Assembly: GCA_049889175.1 (NCBI GenBank)
Contig: JBMHDW010000001.1
Coordinates: forward strand, 186,001-250,000
DNA: 64,000 bases
From: JBMHDW01 sp049889175
GTDB taxonomy: Bacteria > Pseudomonadota > Gammaproteobacteria > Comchoanobacterales > Comchoanobacteraceae
Direction of reading: 5' to 3'
The notes under the pieces are model-generated. The model ran no database searches. It saw nothing but the letters and a program-made list of their open reading frames with translations, and was not told the origin of the DNA. The translations under genes and the position numbers were made by a program. Shown here piece by piece: positions 8,473 through 17,026 of the stretch; position 1 is the stretch's first letter; each line of letters begins with the position of its first letter.

Positions 8473-9082
8473 GATGCAAACGAAAAACCTGAGATGGCAA
8501 TGACCAGGAAGGCTTTTGAGCAGCTAGCCACACAATCGTACACCCCCTAGATAATAACTGACTTAACAAACCCTCAAAAGACGCACGCCAAGATGGATCC
8601 CCCAGAAATGGCGACTCATCAAAAATTAAATACTGCGGCGACTTAACCAGAGCCAAAGCCAAATGAAAACGAGCTAACTCAAAGCCCGATAAGGTATTAA
8701 CTGTACGACGCTCATAGCCCGATAAGCCAACTTGATATAATACTGAAGCAATACGTTCGTCCTTATTACGGTATATACCATCAGACCAAAGCACCTGCTG
8801 AATAACTTCATATACCTCATGAGGCACACTACAACCAACCTGAGGTACCAATGCAAGAGATTGATTAGCTGAGGTCCACAATTTTGGATCATCAACACCA
8901 AATCTTATGGTTCCAGATCTAGGCTTCAGTGCACCACTTATCAGCCGTGATAACGTGGTCTTACCTGAACCCATCACACCCTGAACAACATTAATCACAT
9001 CAGATGACCACTTAGCTGTAAAGCCTTGAATGACAGGAATCTGATCACGGTACGCATACCACAAATCGTCACATTGAATCAT
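8435..9082 (-). CDS. ftsE: FtsE-like cell-division ABC ATPase with degenerate signature and H-loop
   Basis: This is a 215-residue ABC ATPase placed exactly between ftsY and ftsX. Walker A (GVMGSGKT, 35-42) and the Walker B Asp155-Glu156 pair (LIFDES) are intact. The ABC signature reads LSGFE (131-135) where LSGGE is expected. The switch histidine that should follow the last beta strand is replaced by Gln189 (LAAQK). FtsE with FtsX couples ATP hydrolysis to activation of septal cell-wall hydrolases. Loss of the signature Gly and of the H-loop His would be expected to weaken or abolish hydrolysis, so this FtsEX may act with little ATPase activity. It overlaps ftsY by 14 bp. Confidence 0.85.
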   Translation of the reverse strand: MIQCDDLWYAYRDQIPVIQGFTAKWSSDVINVVQGVMGSGKTTLSRLISGALKPRSGTIRFGVDDPKLWTSANQSLALVPQVGCSVPHEVYEVIQQVLWSDGIYRNKDERIASVLYQVGLSGYERRTVNTLSGFELARFHLALALVKSPQYLIFDESPFLGDPSWRASFEGLLSQLLSRGCTIVWLAAQKPSWSLPSQVFRLHHGGCHAGISRAL

Positions 9083-10046
9083 GTTCTTGACTCTTCAGTA
9101 ACAAGGCATCAATAAATGCCTCTGGATCAAATACACGCAGATCATGAGCCTGCTCTCCCACACCAATAAATCTGATGGGTATATTAAATTGTGAATAAAT
9201 ATTAAAAACAATACCGCCACGCGCAGTACCGTCAAGCTTTGTAAGAACAATACCAGTAATAGGTAAATGCTCATAAAATTTCTTTACTTGATCTAAGCCA
9301 GCTTGGCCTGTTGTGGCATCAAGCACCAAAAATACCTCATGAGGAAGCCCCTCTTTTTGCTTAGCCAAAACCTTATTTATTTTACTTAACTCAGCCATCA
9401 GGTGGTCTTTATTATGAAGCCTACCTGCTGTATCAGCAATGAGCAAATCTTTTTCTTTGGCTTGAGCACTATGCCAGGCATCATAAACCACGGCCGCACT
9501 ATCAGAACCTGATTGCTGGGCAATCACAGGAATATCAAGACGCTCACCCCATACCTTTAATTGCTCAATTGCCGCAGCCCTAAAAGTATCACCCGCAGCA
9601 ACACAAACTGATTTTCCCTGCTGCTGGTAACGCTGAGCTAATTTTGCAATGGTGGTTGTTTTACCAACACCATTCACACCTATGACAACCAAAACTGTTG
9701 GCGTATCATCAAAGCTTATCTCCTGAGCTTTGCCATCTGGCAGCCGATTGAGCAAACACTCCTTTAGTGCCATATGCACCACAGAGGCATCTGATAATGA
9801 TCTCCTTGACAACAACGCTGGCAATTCCGAAACAATGCTCTCAGTAACATCAACACCAAAATCAGAAGCAATTAAAATTTTTTTTATGTCAGCCAAAATA
9901 TCTTCACTAATCGTCTTTTGACCCAAAATGGTGTCAAATAGTCGGTCAGCGATACCTTTTCTGGATTTTGCAAGTCGGGCCTCCAACGCCTCCTTAGGCA
10001 CTGGCGCTTCTGTTTGTTTTTTGGTTCGTCTAAAAAATGGAAACAT
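9069..10046 (-). CDS. ftsY: Signal recognition particle receptor FtsY
   Basis: This is an SRP-GTPase of 325 residues that docks SRP-ribosome complexes at the membrane. The NG domain is complete: GVNGVGKTTTIAKLA (G1), DTAGRLHNKDHLM (G3), TKLDGTARGG (G4 region) and the closing GVGEQAHDLRVFDPEAFIDALL. The acidic A domain of the E. coli protein is almost absent, leaving a short N-terminus rich in Lys/Arg. It is the first gene of the ftsYEX-rpoH run. Confidence 0.96.
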   Translation of the reverse strand: MFPFFRRTKKQTEAPVPKEALEARLAKSRKGIADRLFDTILGQKTISEDILADIKKILIASDFGVDVTESIVSELPALLSRRSLSDASVVHMALKECLLNRLPDGKAQEISFDDTPTVLVVIGVNGVGKTTTIAKLAQRYQQQGKSVCVAAGDTFRAAAIEQLKVWGERLDIPVIAQQSGSDSAAVVYDAWHSAQAKEKDLLIADTAGRLHNKDHLMAELSKINKVLAKQKEGLPHEVFLVLDATTGQAGLDQVKKFYEHLPITGIVLTKLDGTARGGIVFNIYSQFNIPIRFIGVGEQAHDLRVFDPEAFIDALLLKSQEHDSM

Positions 10047-10118
10047 TACTTTTATCCTAGTCTTCTATTCGCTATGGTAAACAATGATGGAATTAATGTA
10101 CACCCAAAAACGCAAGAA
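10047..10118. promoter_or_regulatory. Divergent intergenic region between ftsY and rsmD
   Basis: These 72 bp separate the ftsY start from the preferred rsmD start and must carry promoters in both directions. No clear consensus boxes can be assigned by eye. Confidence 0.3.
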
Positions 10119-10658
10119 ATGACCCAAAACTACACGATACGCATTCAAGCAGGCTCTCTCAAAGGCCGCATTCTCACGTGCACCACAAACCATGTTCGAC
10201 CGACAGGCCAGCGCACTAGAGAAACCCTTTTTAATTGGTTAACACCCTACATTCATCAAGCAAAATGTCTAGATATCTTCTCTGGAACTGGGATTTTGGC
10301 TTTTGAAGCAATTTCTCGAGGAGCCCAGTCATGCCTCTGCCTTGATCGCAGCATTCAATGTATCGAACACATTAGCCAGCACGCAGACCTCTTTAACTGC
10401 AATAATCTTTCAACTCAAAAACATCTGTTTCCTAACCCACTAACACACACTGAACCTTTTGATATCATTTTTATTGATCCACCTTTCAATAGCATATCAC
10501 AATCCTCAATCATACAGTGGGTAAAGGAACATCAACATGTTCATTCTGAAACCTTGATTTATTTTGAGCGCCATGCACGCGAACCTCTTGACCATCAGTG
10601 GCATATTCATCGAGAAAAAAAATACAGTAATGTTTGCTTTGGACTATACCAGCTCTAA
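10119..10658 (+). CDS. rsmD: 16S rRNA (guanine966-N2)-methyltransferase RsmD
   Basis: This Rossmann-fold SAM-dependent methyltransferase modifies G966 of 16S rRNA. VRPTGQRTRETLFNWL, CLDIFSGTGILAFEAISRGA (motif I) and the catalytic IDPPF motif are all visible. The frame is open further upstream, with starts at 10014 and 10074. I chose the ATG at 10119 (180 residues) because alignment with known RsmD begins just after it and the upstream starts run into ftsY or its promoter space. It is divergent from ftsY, as in E. coli. Confidence 0.93.
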   Translation: MTQNYTIRIQAGSLKGRILTCTTNHVRPTGQRTRETLFNWLTPYIHQAKCLDIFSGTGILAFEAISRGAQSCLCLDRSIQCIEHISQHADLFNCNNLSTQKHLFPNPLTHTEPFDIIFIDPPFNSISQSSIIQWVKEHQHVHSETLIYFERHAREPLDHQWHIHREKKYSNVCFGLYQL

Positions 10659-10728
10659 AACCTTAATACACCGATAATACATCACACTTTTGCTTGTTGC
10701 CGGGATAGGGCTATGCTAGCCTTGACGT

Positions 10729-12051
10729 ATGTATCAAAAACTTCTGAAACACAACGACAATATTCCTCGGTATACCAGCTACCCAACCGCACCTCATTTT
10801 AAACAACCTGCTGATACACTCCCCAACATCCCCAATACATGGCTTGATGAGGAGATCGCCATTTATTGTCATATTCCGTATTGCCACCAATTATGTTGGT
10901 TCTGTGGATGCCACACTAAAATAACTCAAAAACAAAGCGTTATAGATCGCTATATGAATTGGTTAATCAAAGACATTGAGCATACCAGCAGCCGCTTTAA
11001 CCACAAGCCAAAAGTGCAACACATCCACCTAGGTGGCGGCACACCGAACGTTATGAGTGAAACCAACTTAGATCGCTTAATGCAAACGCTTCAGAAACAT
11101 TTCAATATACAAAAAAATGCTGAAATCAGTGCTGAATTTGACCCGCGTTTTTTAAGCCATCAAAAGATTCATCATTATGCTGACCATGGTTTTAACCGTG
11201 TGAGCTTTGGCGTTCAAGATTTTAATCTTGACGTTCAACGAGCAATCAACCGCATTCAGCCCTATGAATTGGTTGATGATAAAATACAAGCTTGCCGAAA
11301 AAATGGTATCAATCAAATTAATATCGATTTGATTTATGGTTTGCCTCACCAGACTTTAAACCATATGGAGAAAACTTTAGAAAAAACTTTTTCGATTAAC
11401 CCAAGTCGTATTGCTTTATTTGGTTATGCCCATGTGCCCTGGATGAAGAAACACATGAAACTGATTCCAGAGAACGCCTTACCTGGCCCAGAGGAAAGAC
11501 TTAAACTCTTTGCAATGGCGAACTCATCGCTATTAGATGGACCATACCATACTATTGGACTCGATCATTTTGCACTATCAACCGACTCCCTATACAAAGC
11601 ACGAAAACAGCAACACCTCTATCGAAATTTCATGGGTTACACCGATCAACCAACACAAACCATTATAGCATTTGGCGCATCAGCAATTAGCCAATACCAC
11701 TGGGGCTACGCACAAGCACACACCAATATTCAACATTATTTAGAAGCCATTGAGCAACAAGAAAACCCATGGTATCGCGGTTATAGCTTTCAACAAGAAG
11801 ATGTTCAACGCAAACAAGTTATTGAGCACATTATGTGCTACCTAAGCATTGACTTATCTACACTGCCAGACTTCATTGATCCCGATGCTATTATACAGCA
11901 AATTAAACCACTTATTAACGATGGTCTTCTGATGCAAAGTCACTCAATTATTACCGTCCACCCTGAAGCCAAACAAGCATCCCGACTTTTAGCCGCTTGC
12001 TTTGACACTTATTTCAAACCCACCCCTAATCGTCATGCCCAGACTGTCTAA
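10729..12051 (+). CDS. hemN: Oxygen-independent coproporphyrinogen III dehydrogenase
   Basis: This radical-SAM enzyme of haem synthesis decarboxylates coproporphyrinogen III without oxygen. The [4Fe-4S] ligands are Cys52, Cys56 and Cys59, with the family-typical Cys61 (CHQLCWFCGC). Other landmarks are HLGGGTPN, EFDPR, RVSFGVQDFN and INIDLIYGLPHQT. At 440 residues it is slightly shorter than E. coli HemN (457). No Shine-Dalgarno precedes the ATG. rsmG overlaps its end. Confidence 0.96.
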   Translation: MYQKLLKHNDNIPRYTSYPTAPHFKQPADTLPNIPNTWLDEEIAIYCHIPYCHQLCWFCGCHTKITQKQSVIDRYMNWLIKDIEHTSSRFNHKPKVQHIHLGGGTPNVMSETNLDRLMQTLQKHFNIQKNAEISAEFDPRFLSHQKIHHYADHGFNRVSFGVQDFNLDVQRAINRIQPYELVDDKIQACRKNGINQINIDLIYGLPHQTLNHMEKTLEKTFSINPSRIALFGYAHVPWMKKHMKLIPENALPGPEERLKLFAMANSSLLDGPYHTIGLDHFALSTDSLYKARKQQHLYRNFMGYTDQPTQTIIAFGASAISQYHWGYAQAHTNIQHYLEAIEQQENPWYRGYSFQQEDVQRKQVIEHIMCYLSIDLSTLPDFIDPDAIIQQIKPLINDGLLMQSHSIITVHPEAKQASRLLAACFDTYFKPTPNRHAQTV

Positions 12052-12637
12052 ACCCCTAAAAGATGCACTCACCCAAGTAGATATACCCTTTACTGAAAAC
12101 CACATTCAATGTTTTTTAAAGTATTTAGACCTCCTCAATGACTGGAATCAACGACAAAACCTTACCAGAATCACCTCACCAGAATCTCAAATCTACGGCC
12201 ATATTGTTGATTCATTATTAGCAGCATCATTTTTTACTGAACGGGATATATTGGATATTGGTAGTGGCGCAGGCCTCCCCGGCATCCCCTTAGCCATTAT
12301 CAAGCCTACAGCACAGTTTGTGTTACTCGATGCTCAACAAAAACGCATCTCATTCTTAAGACAAGTGTGTCACGAATTAGATCTTAATAATGTCTCACTG
12401 GTTCACCAACGCATCCAAGACTATCACCCAATCCAAAAACCTGAGCTCATAACATGCCGAGCACTTACATCTATTGACAATATTATTACTTGGACTCAAC
12501 ATCTTAAAACAGACTCCAACCGCATTATCGCTTATAAAACCATACAAGATATTATGCCTCTAGACCGCAAACACCAAGTCATTAAACTCCCAGAAATACC
12601 TGGTTACTTAGAATCTCGTTGTTTAATTGTAATTTAA
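12035..12637 (+). CDS. rsmG: 16S rRNA (guanine527-N7)-methyltransferase RsmG (GidB)
   Basis: This SAM-dependent methyltransferase modifies G527 of 16S rRNA. Motifs are YLDLLNDWNQRQNLTRI, HIVDSLLAA, DIGSGAGLPGIPLAI (SAM site), LLDAQQKRISFLRQV and CRALTSID. The ATG at 12035 gives about 200 residues and overlaps hemN by 17 bp; an in-frame start at 12002 would overlap by 50 bp. In many bacteria rsmG follows mnmG and precedes parA. Here hemN precedes it and an ~8-kb accessory block separates it from parA. Confidence 0.95.
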   Translation: MPRLSKPLKDALTQVDIPFTENHIQCFLKYLDLLNDWNQRQNLTRITSPESQIYGHIVDSLLAASFFTERDILDIGSGAGLPGIPLAIIKPTAQFVLLDAQQKRISFLRQVCHELDLNNVSLVHQRIQDYHPIQKPELITCRALTSIDNIITWTQHLKTDSNRIIAYKTIQDIMPLDRKHQVIKLPEIPGYLESRCLIVI

Positions 12638-12672
12638 TCAAAATCATCTAAGCACAATTTAATGATTGACTG
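12579..12672 (+). repeat. Direct repeat copy 1: rsmG 3' end plus downstream bases
   Basis: This stretch, the last ~59 bases of rsmG and ~35 bases after it, recurs in degraded form at 16336-16424 in the same orientation. By eye about four bases in five agree, including TTAGAATCTC and TTGTTTAATTGT. The two copies bracket the coiled-coil gene. Confidence 0.8.
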
Positions 12673-12849
12673 TAAAAATAGTGTGGGGGTTAACCCTGTT
12701 CAATACAGAGTAATGAAAGCTAACTAATGACCAATTTTTTGCTCGACTATTCCAACGCAGTCGTTATGTTCCTCGATGTTATTGCTTTGCATATAAAAAC
12801 CATGTGTGGAATGATATTTTAGATTAAAATGTTTGCCAATCATTAATGT
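12638..12849. other. Non-coding stretch between rsmG and the decayed coiled-coil copy
   Basis: Only very short frames occur here, such as 12727-12822 on the plus strand. I cannot assign a gene. Much of this may be gene debris, given the decayed sequences on the right. Confidence 0.3.
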
Positions 12850-13189
12850 GTCAAATCGAGTCAGTTTGCTCTATAAAATCATACAAAGCTAAGGTATTCG
12901 GGTAAAGACTTAAGGCCTTCTGTAACCAGACCACAATGTATCATCAGCATCCTTACAAAGTGTTTCTTTTGATTTGCCATTCAAGATAACTCTGCCATTA
13001 TTGATGACTATCATGACAATGTTGTTCAACTCGTTTCATAGTTATCTCTTTAGGGGCATGACCTTTAAAAAGTTTCAAATGTTCTTTTGTTTTTGATGCA
13101 GAGATACATTCTGCTGTTGAAGAATTTGATGCTTGACCATTAACGTTTGTTGATCACTTAAACCTATATTTTTGAGCTCATCACGCTCC
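12850..13189 (-). pseudogene. Decayed partial second copy of the middle of the coiled-coil gene
   Basis: Read on the minus strand, this segment together with the last ~70 bases of the coiled-coil gene matches 14090-14640, the part encoding about residues 445-628. Shared runs include TCGGGTAAAGACTTAAG, TTTGAGCTCATCACGC and ATTCTGCTGTTGAAG. The copy has internal deletions and frameshifts and is cut from the upstream frame by a TAG at 13190-13192. It is therefore a non-functional 3' remnant of an ancestral longer protein or of a tandem gene copy. Confidence 0.8.
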
Positions 13190-15973
13190 CTAAATCTTAG
13201 CATAGGAACTGGCCAGCACTTGTGCTAACTGCTTATATTCTTTTTTGTTTTCCATCATGTATGCCTCTTGGCAATATCCCGCCATATAAGCTTCATGAAA
13301 AGCATTGTGAATGCCATGCATTTGGCTAATAGAATAATGTAACTGGTTGGCTAAACCTGTAATGAGTTCTTCCTGGCTAAGCTCATCATCTATTCCACTT
13401 AATAAAGACATTCTGTGTTTAATGCGCCTCATTTTGATTTGAACAGCCTTTTTTTGTCGCTGCCATCGATCCATTTGGTTAGCCCTGTCCTCAATAATCT
13501 CAAGGGTTTTATCTATTTTTTCATTAATAGTCCCTCGATGATAAAAACCATCACAACATAGGTTGATACGGTCTTTTAGATTATTTAAGTGGTTTATTGA
13601 TTTCCTGACACCATCAAGTTCATCATGCAATTGTGAATAACGTTCCAAAACATGACTATCAAATTGACCTAATTGCTCATGACAATGCTTAATACTCTTT
13701 TGTTCTTGAACGATATCATTCTTTAAGTTAGCTACCTCTGCTTTTCCGTCCACCAATTTGGTCTTCAGTTCATTAATTTCTAATGTCAAGCTTCGCAATG
13801 CCTCCAATGTATCTGACAACGCGTCTTGATCTGTAGAAGATGCCTTTGACTGAAAAGAGGGCTCGACCCCACTGACTTTTGAGATTTGTGATTCTCTTTC
13901 TTCATCATACAGCGGAGCTTCAACTTGATTGTGATTGATTTGATGGATCACAGGAGACTCTTGTTGTATTTCAACTTGACTATATTGAGTCACTGACGAT
14001 TGAATAGAATGATCAAATACCCCTTGATGGAAGAAAGTTGCCCAATGATGGTGATAATGCCCTTGTTGAAAGGACACATCAGCATTAGTTTGCTCTGTAA
14101 AATCGCACAAAGCATTTAAATATTCGGGTAAAGACTTAAGACCGTCTGTAACCACACCATAATGCATCAATAACATCCTTACAAACTGTTTCTTTTGATT
14201 AGCCCTTTCTATACGCCCAAGACGATTCTGCCATTGTTGATGAATATCATGACAATGTTGTTCAAAAGTTGCCAATATTTGATCAACATTTTTCATGGTT
14301 ATCTCTTTAGAACTATGACCTTTAAAAAAAGTTTCAATGGCTTTTGCACTATTAATAATGACTCGCTCTTTCTGACTTTTATTCTTCTTTAAACGCTCTA
14401 TTTCTAATGTTAGAATCGTTATATCTTGATGCTCTTTTAAACTTTGATGCAGCAAAATATTCTGCTGTTGAAGCATTTGATGTTCGGCCATTAAAGCTTG
14501 TTGACCACTTAAGCCCTTCTTAATCTTGTTTTTGAGCTCATCACGCTTCTTAATGGCCACCATCATTTTAGCATTAGCACTGTTCATTACTTGTACTAAC
14601 TGCTTATGTTCTTTTTGTTTTCTATCTTCTTCTATTTGATAAATATTGCGCTTAATAGTTTGATCATATTGATCAATTAAACTCAATAAAAAGTCCACTC
14701 GACCGATTAAAATGGCACGAGTATTTTGCTGTTCATCAGGTAAACTTTGCAATACACCATGTGCTTGATTCAATAATGCTTTTGACGCTTTAAACGGCTG
14801 CTTAAGCCATTGATCAACTGTTGTTATCGACTGTATATGCTCTGCCAAACGTTTGAATGCCTCATCAACAAATATATGAACTTTAAGTAACGTAATTCGA
14901 AAAATGTAATAGTCATTAAAATGAATCAAACGCTTAGCAAAATGTGTTATCACCTCTGACATATTGTAAACATACATTTCCCAGAAGCGTGACTGTTCAT
15001 CAATGATGCTCTTAATTAAATGAACATTTAAATTATGTTCTTCTGTTTCTTTTTTAAATTGATTTCTGAGCGAAACAGCCCTTTCAAATAAGCCCCCTTT
15101 GCCATTTGATAAGATATTCTCTGTTTTCTTAGGTGATGATTCATAATCATGATCAATTTTATAGTTCTTTAACAAATAGCAACTTTTTGATGCCTTTTTT
15201 TTGTGGCTTTCCTTCACTTTTAGGCGTCTCTTCCCTTTTACTTTTTTGCTATAATGCAAGTTCTGATGTGCAAAACCCAGTTGTTTGACTAAAAGCATCA
15301 TATCTTTATCCATCAACTTTGGACTTACATAATGTAGTATAGTGCTTAAATTCATTAACGAGTATCGAGATGCAAATAAAACAAAATTGAGCTGGTAAAC
15401 CATGTAATAATCAATAAAATCTTGTTCATAAATTTGCGTGCCTTCTGGTGCCTTTGCTAAGCATTGCGCCACTTTTTCAAATATATCATTGGCATTAGCA
15501 CTGATGAACTGTTTGTCTGGGTAGAGCTCTGATATTTCCGATAATGACAGCTGCCATGTATTGGACAAACATAACAATAATATTGTGGATCCTGGTATGC
15601 TATTGTCTTTACTAAAACCAAAAGGGTAAAACTTCATTTGTTGTCCCGTAAAACACATTTGACCCAAACGTGACCAATCTGGCTCATGCTGTGTATAAGC
15701 AACAACCAGTTCCTGAATCTTGTTATTATTGAGTACCATCGCTTTAAAGGTCTCGGGATAAAAAACCAATACAAGCTTAAAACAGCACTCCTCAACCATC
15801 TTTTGAAGAGTTACATTGATTGAAGGAGATAAAAGCGTTTTCATGATGCTTTTTGCTTCTTCTTTCAGCAATGGCTCAGCACGCCCTTGATGTTGAGCTT
15901 TATTCAAAATATTTAGTGTGTGTTCGCCAAAAACCTCATGCTGTACGAATAATTCTATTATGTTTTTTTTCAT
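13190..15973 (-). CDS. Large coiled-coil protein, unknown function
   Basis: This is a 927-residue protein with no recognised family. The N-terminal ~240 residues look globular. A basic cluster (about 243-264, Lys/Arg-rich) follows. Long coiled-coil stretches with heptad-like Leu/Gln/Lys/Glu pattern lie around 440-550 and 705-800, separated by a Gln/His-rich region. No signal peptide or membrane helix is seen. The last ~17 residues (EYKQLAQVLASSYAKI) repeat residues around 450-466 (EHKQLVQVMNSANAK), so the present C-terminus is the start of a duplicated segment truncated by TAG. Size and coiled coils resemble secreted effectors of intracellular bacteria, but nothing proves this. It lies in the accessory block between rsmG and parA. 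Confidence 0.75.
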   Translation of the reverse strand: MKKNIIELFVQHEVFGEHTLNILNKAQHQGRAEPLLKEEAKSIMKTLLSPSINVTLQKMVEECCFKLVLVFYPETFKAMVLNNNKIQELVVAYTQHEPDWSRLGQMCFTGQQMKFYPFGFSKDNSIPGSTILLLCLSNTWQLSLSEISELYPDKQFISANANDIFEKVAQCLAKAPEGTQIYEQDFIDYYMVYQLNFVLFASRYSLMNLSTILHYVSPKLMDKDMMLLVKQLGFAHQNLHYSKKVKGKRRLKVKESHKKKASKSCYLLKNYKIDHDYESSPKKTENILSNGKGGLFERAVSLRNQFKKETEEHNLNVHLIKSIIDEQSRFWEMYVYNMSEVITHFAKRLIHFNDYYIFRITLLKVHIFVDEAFKRLAEHIQSITTVDQWLKQPFKASKALLNQAHGVLQSLPDEQQNTRAILIGRVDFLLSLIDQYDQTIKRNIYQIEEDRKQKEHKQLVQVMNSANAKMMVAIKKRDELKNKIKKGLSGQQALMAEHQMLQQQNILLHQSLKEHQDITILTLEIERLKKNKSQKERVIINSAKAIETFFKGHSSKEITMKNVDQILATFEQHCHDIHQQWQNRLGRIERANQKKQFVRMLLMHYGVVTDGLKSLPEYLNALCDFTEQTNADVSFQQGHYHHHWATFFHQGVFDHSIQSSVTQYSQVEIQQESPVIHQINHNQVEAPLYDEERESQISKVSGVEPSFQSKASSTDQDALSDTLEALRSLTLEINELKTKLVDGKAEVANLKNDIVQEQKSIKHCHEQLGQFDSHVLERYSQLHDELDGVRKSINHLNNLKDRINLCCDGFYHRGTINEKIDKTLEIIEDRANQMDRWQRQKKAVQIKMRRIKHRMSLLSGIDDELSQEELITGLANQLHYSISQMHGIHNAFHEAYMAGYCQEAYMMENKKEYKQLAQVLASSYAKI

Positions 15974-16335
15974 CTTGCACTCCTATACTTATTGTTATCT
16001 TTCATCGTCTGAATACAATTTAAGATACAACCCTTTTATTATAAATATAACTGTGTTTTAGATGTTTTTCACGTTTTTTGTCGTTTAATCAACAGCAGAC
16101 CAAAACTTAATTTAGTCCTTGTTGTTTAAAATAGCATAATACTTTAACCATAAAAGCAAATTGAATATATCAGCAAAGCTATTTTCTCAAGTATGACATG
16201 GTTGGCATCTCATTTTTTATCATTGTTCTGGCATGACTCGCGGCTACAATACTCTTTTGATGTAAAGAAACGATGCACAAGGTCATTGTAGAGCTTATAT
16301 TTTTTTACTGCTTTGGTTACAGGCATTGCTTTTGT
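15974..16335. other. Non-coding AT-rich region upstream of the coiled-coil gene
   Basis: This should contain the promoter of the coiled-coil gene. No intact frame is present. Parts between about 16210 and 16335 look like degraded coding sequence, but I cannot name it. Confidence 0.35.
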
Positions 16336-16424
16336 TCATTATGTTACAGAAATAGCCGTTATTTAGAATCTCATTGTTTAATTGTACTCTAATCAAATTA
16401 TCTAGGCATAATTTGATGATTAAC
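16336..16424 (+). pseudogene. Truncated, degraded duplicate of the rsmG 3' end (direct repeat copy 2)
   Basis: This segment aligns with 12579-12672, the rsmG tail and following bases, in the same orientation. The bases encoding LES(R/H)CLIV are recognisable, though a 1-base deletion shifts the frame upstream of them. Nothing of the rest of rsmG is present. It marks one boundary of a past duplication or insertion between rsmG and parA. Confidence 0.75.
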
Positions 16425-16446
16425 TGATAACACTGAAGCCAATGAA

Positions 16447-16472
16447 GCTGTATCTTTCACAATCGATACAGC
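16447..16472. terminator. Inverted repeat, weak terminator candidate
   Basis: GCTGTATC (16447-16454), a 10-base loop and GATACAGC (16465-16472) form an 8-bp perfect stem just past the cfa remnant. No T-run follows on either strand, so its role is uncertain. Confidence 0.3.
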
Positions 16473-16481
16473 CCCTTACCA

Positions 16482-16769
16482 TTACATTCTGATATGATGA
16501 CAGTCATCTGGCCTATTACTTGGCAATTTAGTATAAATTATTTGCCAAAGACCTATTATTCTTAATTCAAAAAACGCAGCACATCCTAAAAGATAATACG
16601 CCCACAATCTTCTGAATGAATCGCTAAAATCTGTCAATTTTGGCCAATCACCAATATTATTATACCAAGAATCTAGCGTTTTGGCATATGATAAGTAGTG
16701 ATGATTAGCTCTATGTAAGATTTCTTTCGATCCAAAACCAAACTTACTCTTACTCCTTTCTGAAACTAA
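16482..16769 (-). pseudogene. cfa: C-terminal remnant of cyclopropane-fatty-acyl-phospholipid synthase
   Basis: Translating the minus strand gives a frame ending at 16482 whose last ~70 residues match the C-terminus of CFA synthases: YAKTLDSWYNN, FRRLWAYYLLGCAAFFELR and LWQIIYTK correspond to the family's YxxTLxxWxxxF, F(R/K)RMxxYYLxxC and LWQ(V/I). The frame begins after a TAG at 16770-16772, and no SAM-binding domain is found upstream. Only about 20% of the gene survives. CFA synthase methylates unsaturated membrane lipids; this locus cannot encode an active enzyme. Confidence 0.72.
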
Positions 16770-16820
16770 CTATGGTCGATTAATAATTAAATATTATTTA
16801 AACAATCTTCATTAGAATCA

Positions 16821-16958
16821 TTAACGTATAGTATTGATTATCAATCCTTCGCAATTATTACAAAACCCACCTCGAAGAGGACATGAATCTGCATGAATGA
16901 TTAGAGCATGGAAGACCATAGCTAACAACAAAAGAGCTTTACATAAATAATTAAACAT
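16821..16958 (-). CDS. Possible small exported Cys-containing peptide (45 aa)
   Basis: A short minus-strand frame begins MFNYLCKALLLLAM, which looks like a signal peptide ending near an HA-D junction. The mature part would be about 22 residues with three Cys (C, C..C in CNNC). There is no good ribosome binding site and no comparison available, so this may be chance or a gene remnant. Confidence 0.25.
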   Translation of the reverse strand: MFNYLCKALLLLAMVFHALIIHADSCPLRGGFCNNCEGLIINTIR

Positions 16959-17026
16959 ACCCAATCCATTGGTTTTAAACACACTAGATCATGTTGTTCA
17001 AGTGGTAAATATATATTGACAACACG

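Noticed and set aside
10690..10728. Leaderless hemN promoter (TTGCTT, 16 bp, TATGCT)
   Set aside because: The boxes are only moderate, and the promoter would leave a 5' UTR of about five bases; too uncertain to list as a feature.
12727..12822. 31-residue plus-strand frame after rsmG
   Set aside because: Too short, no ribosome binding site, no recognisable sequence, and in a region of debris.
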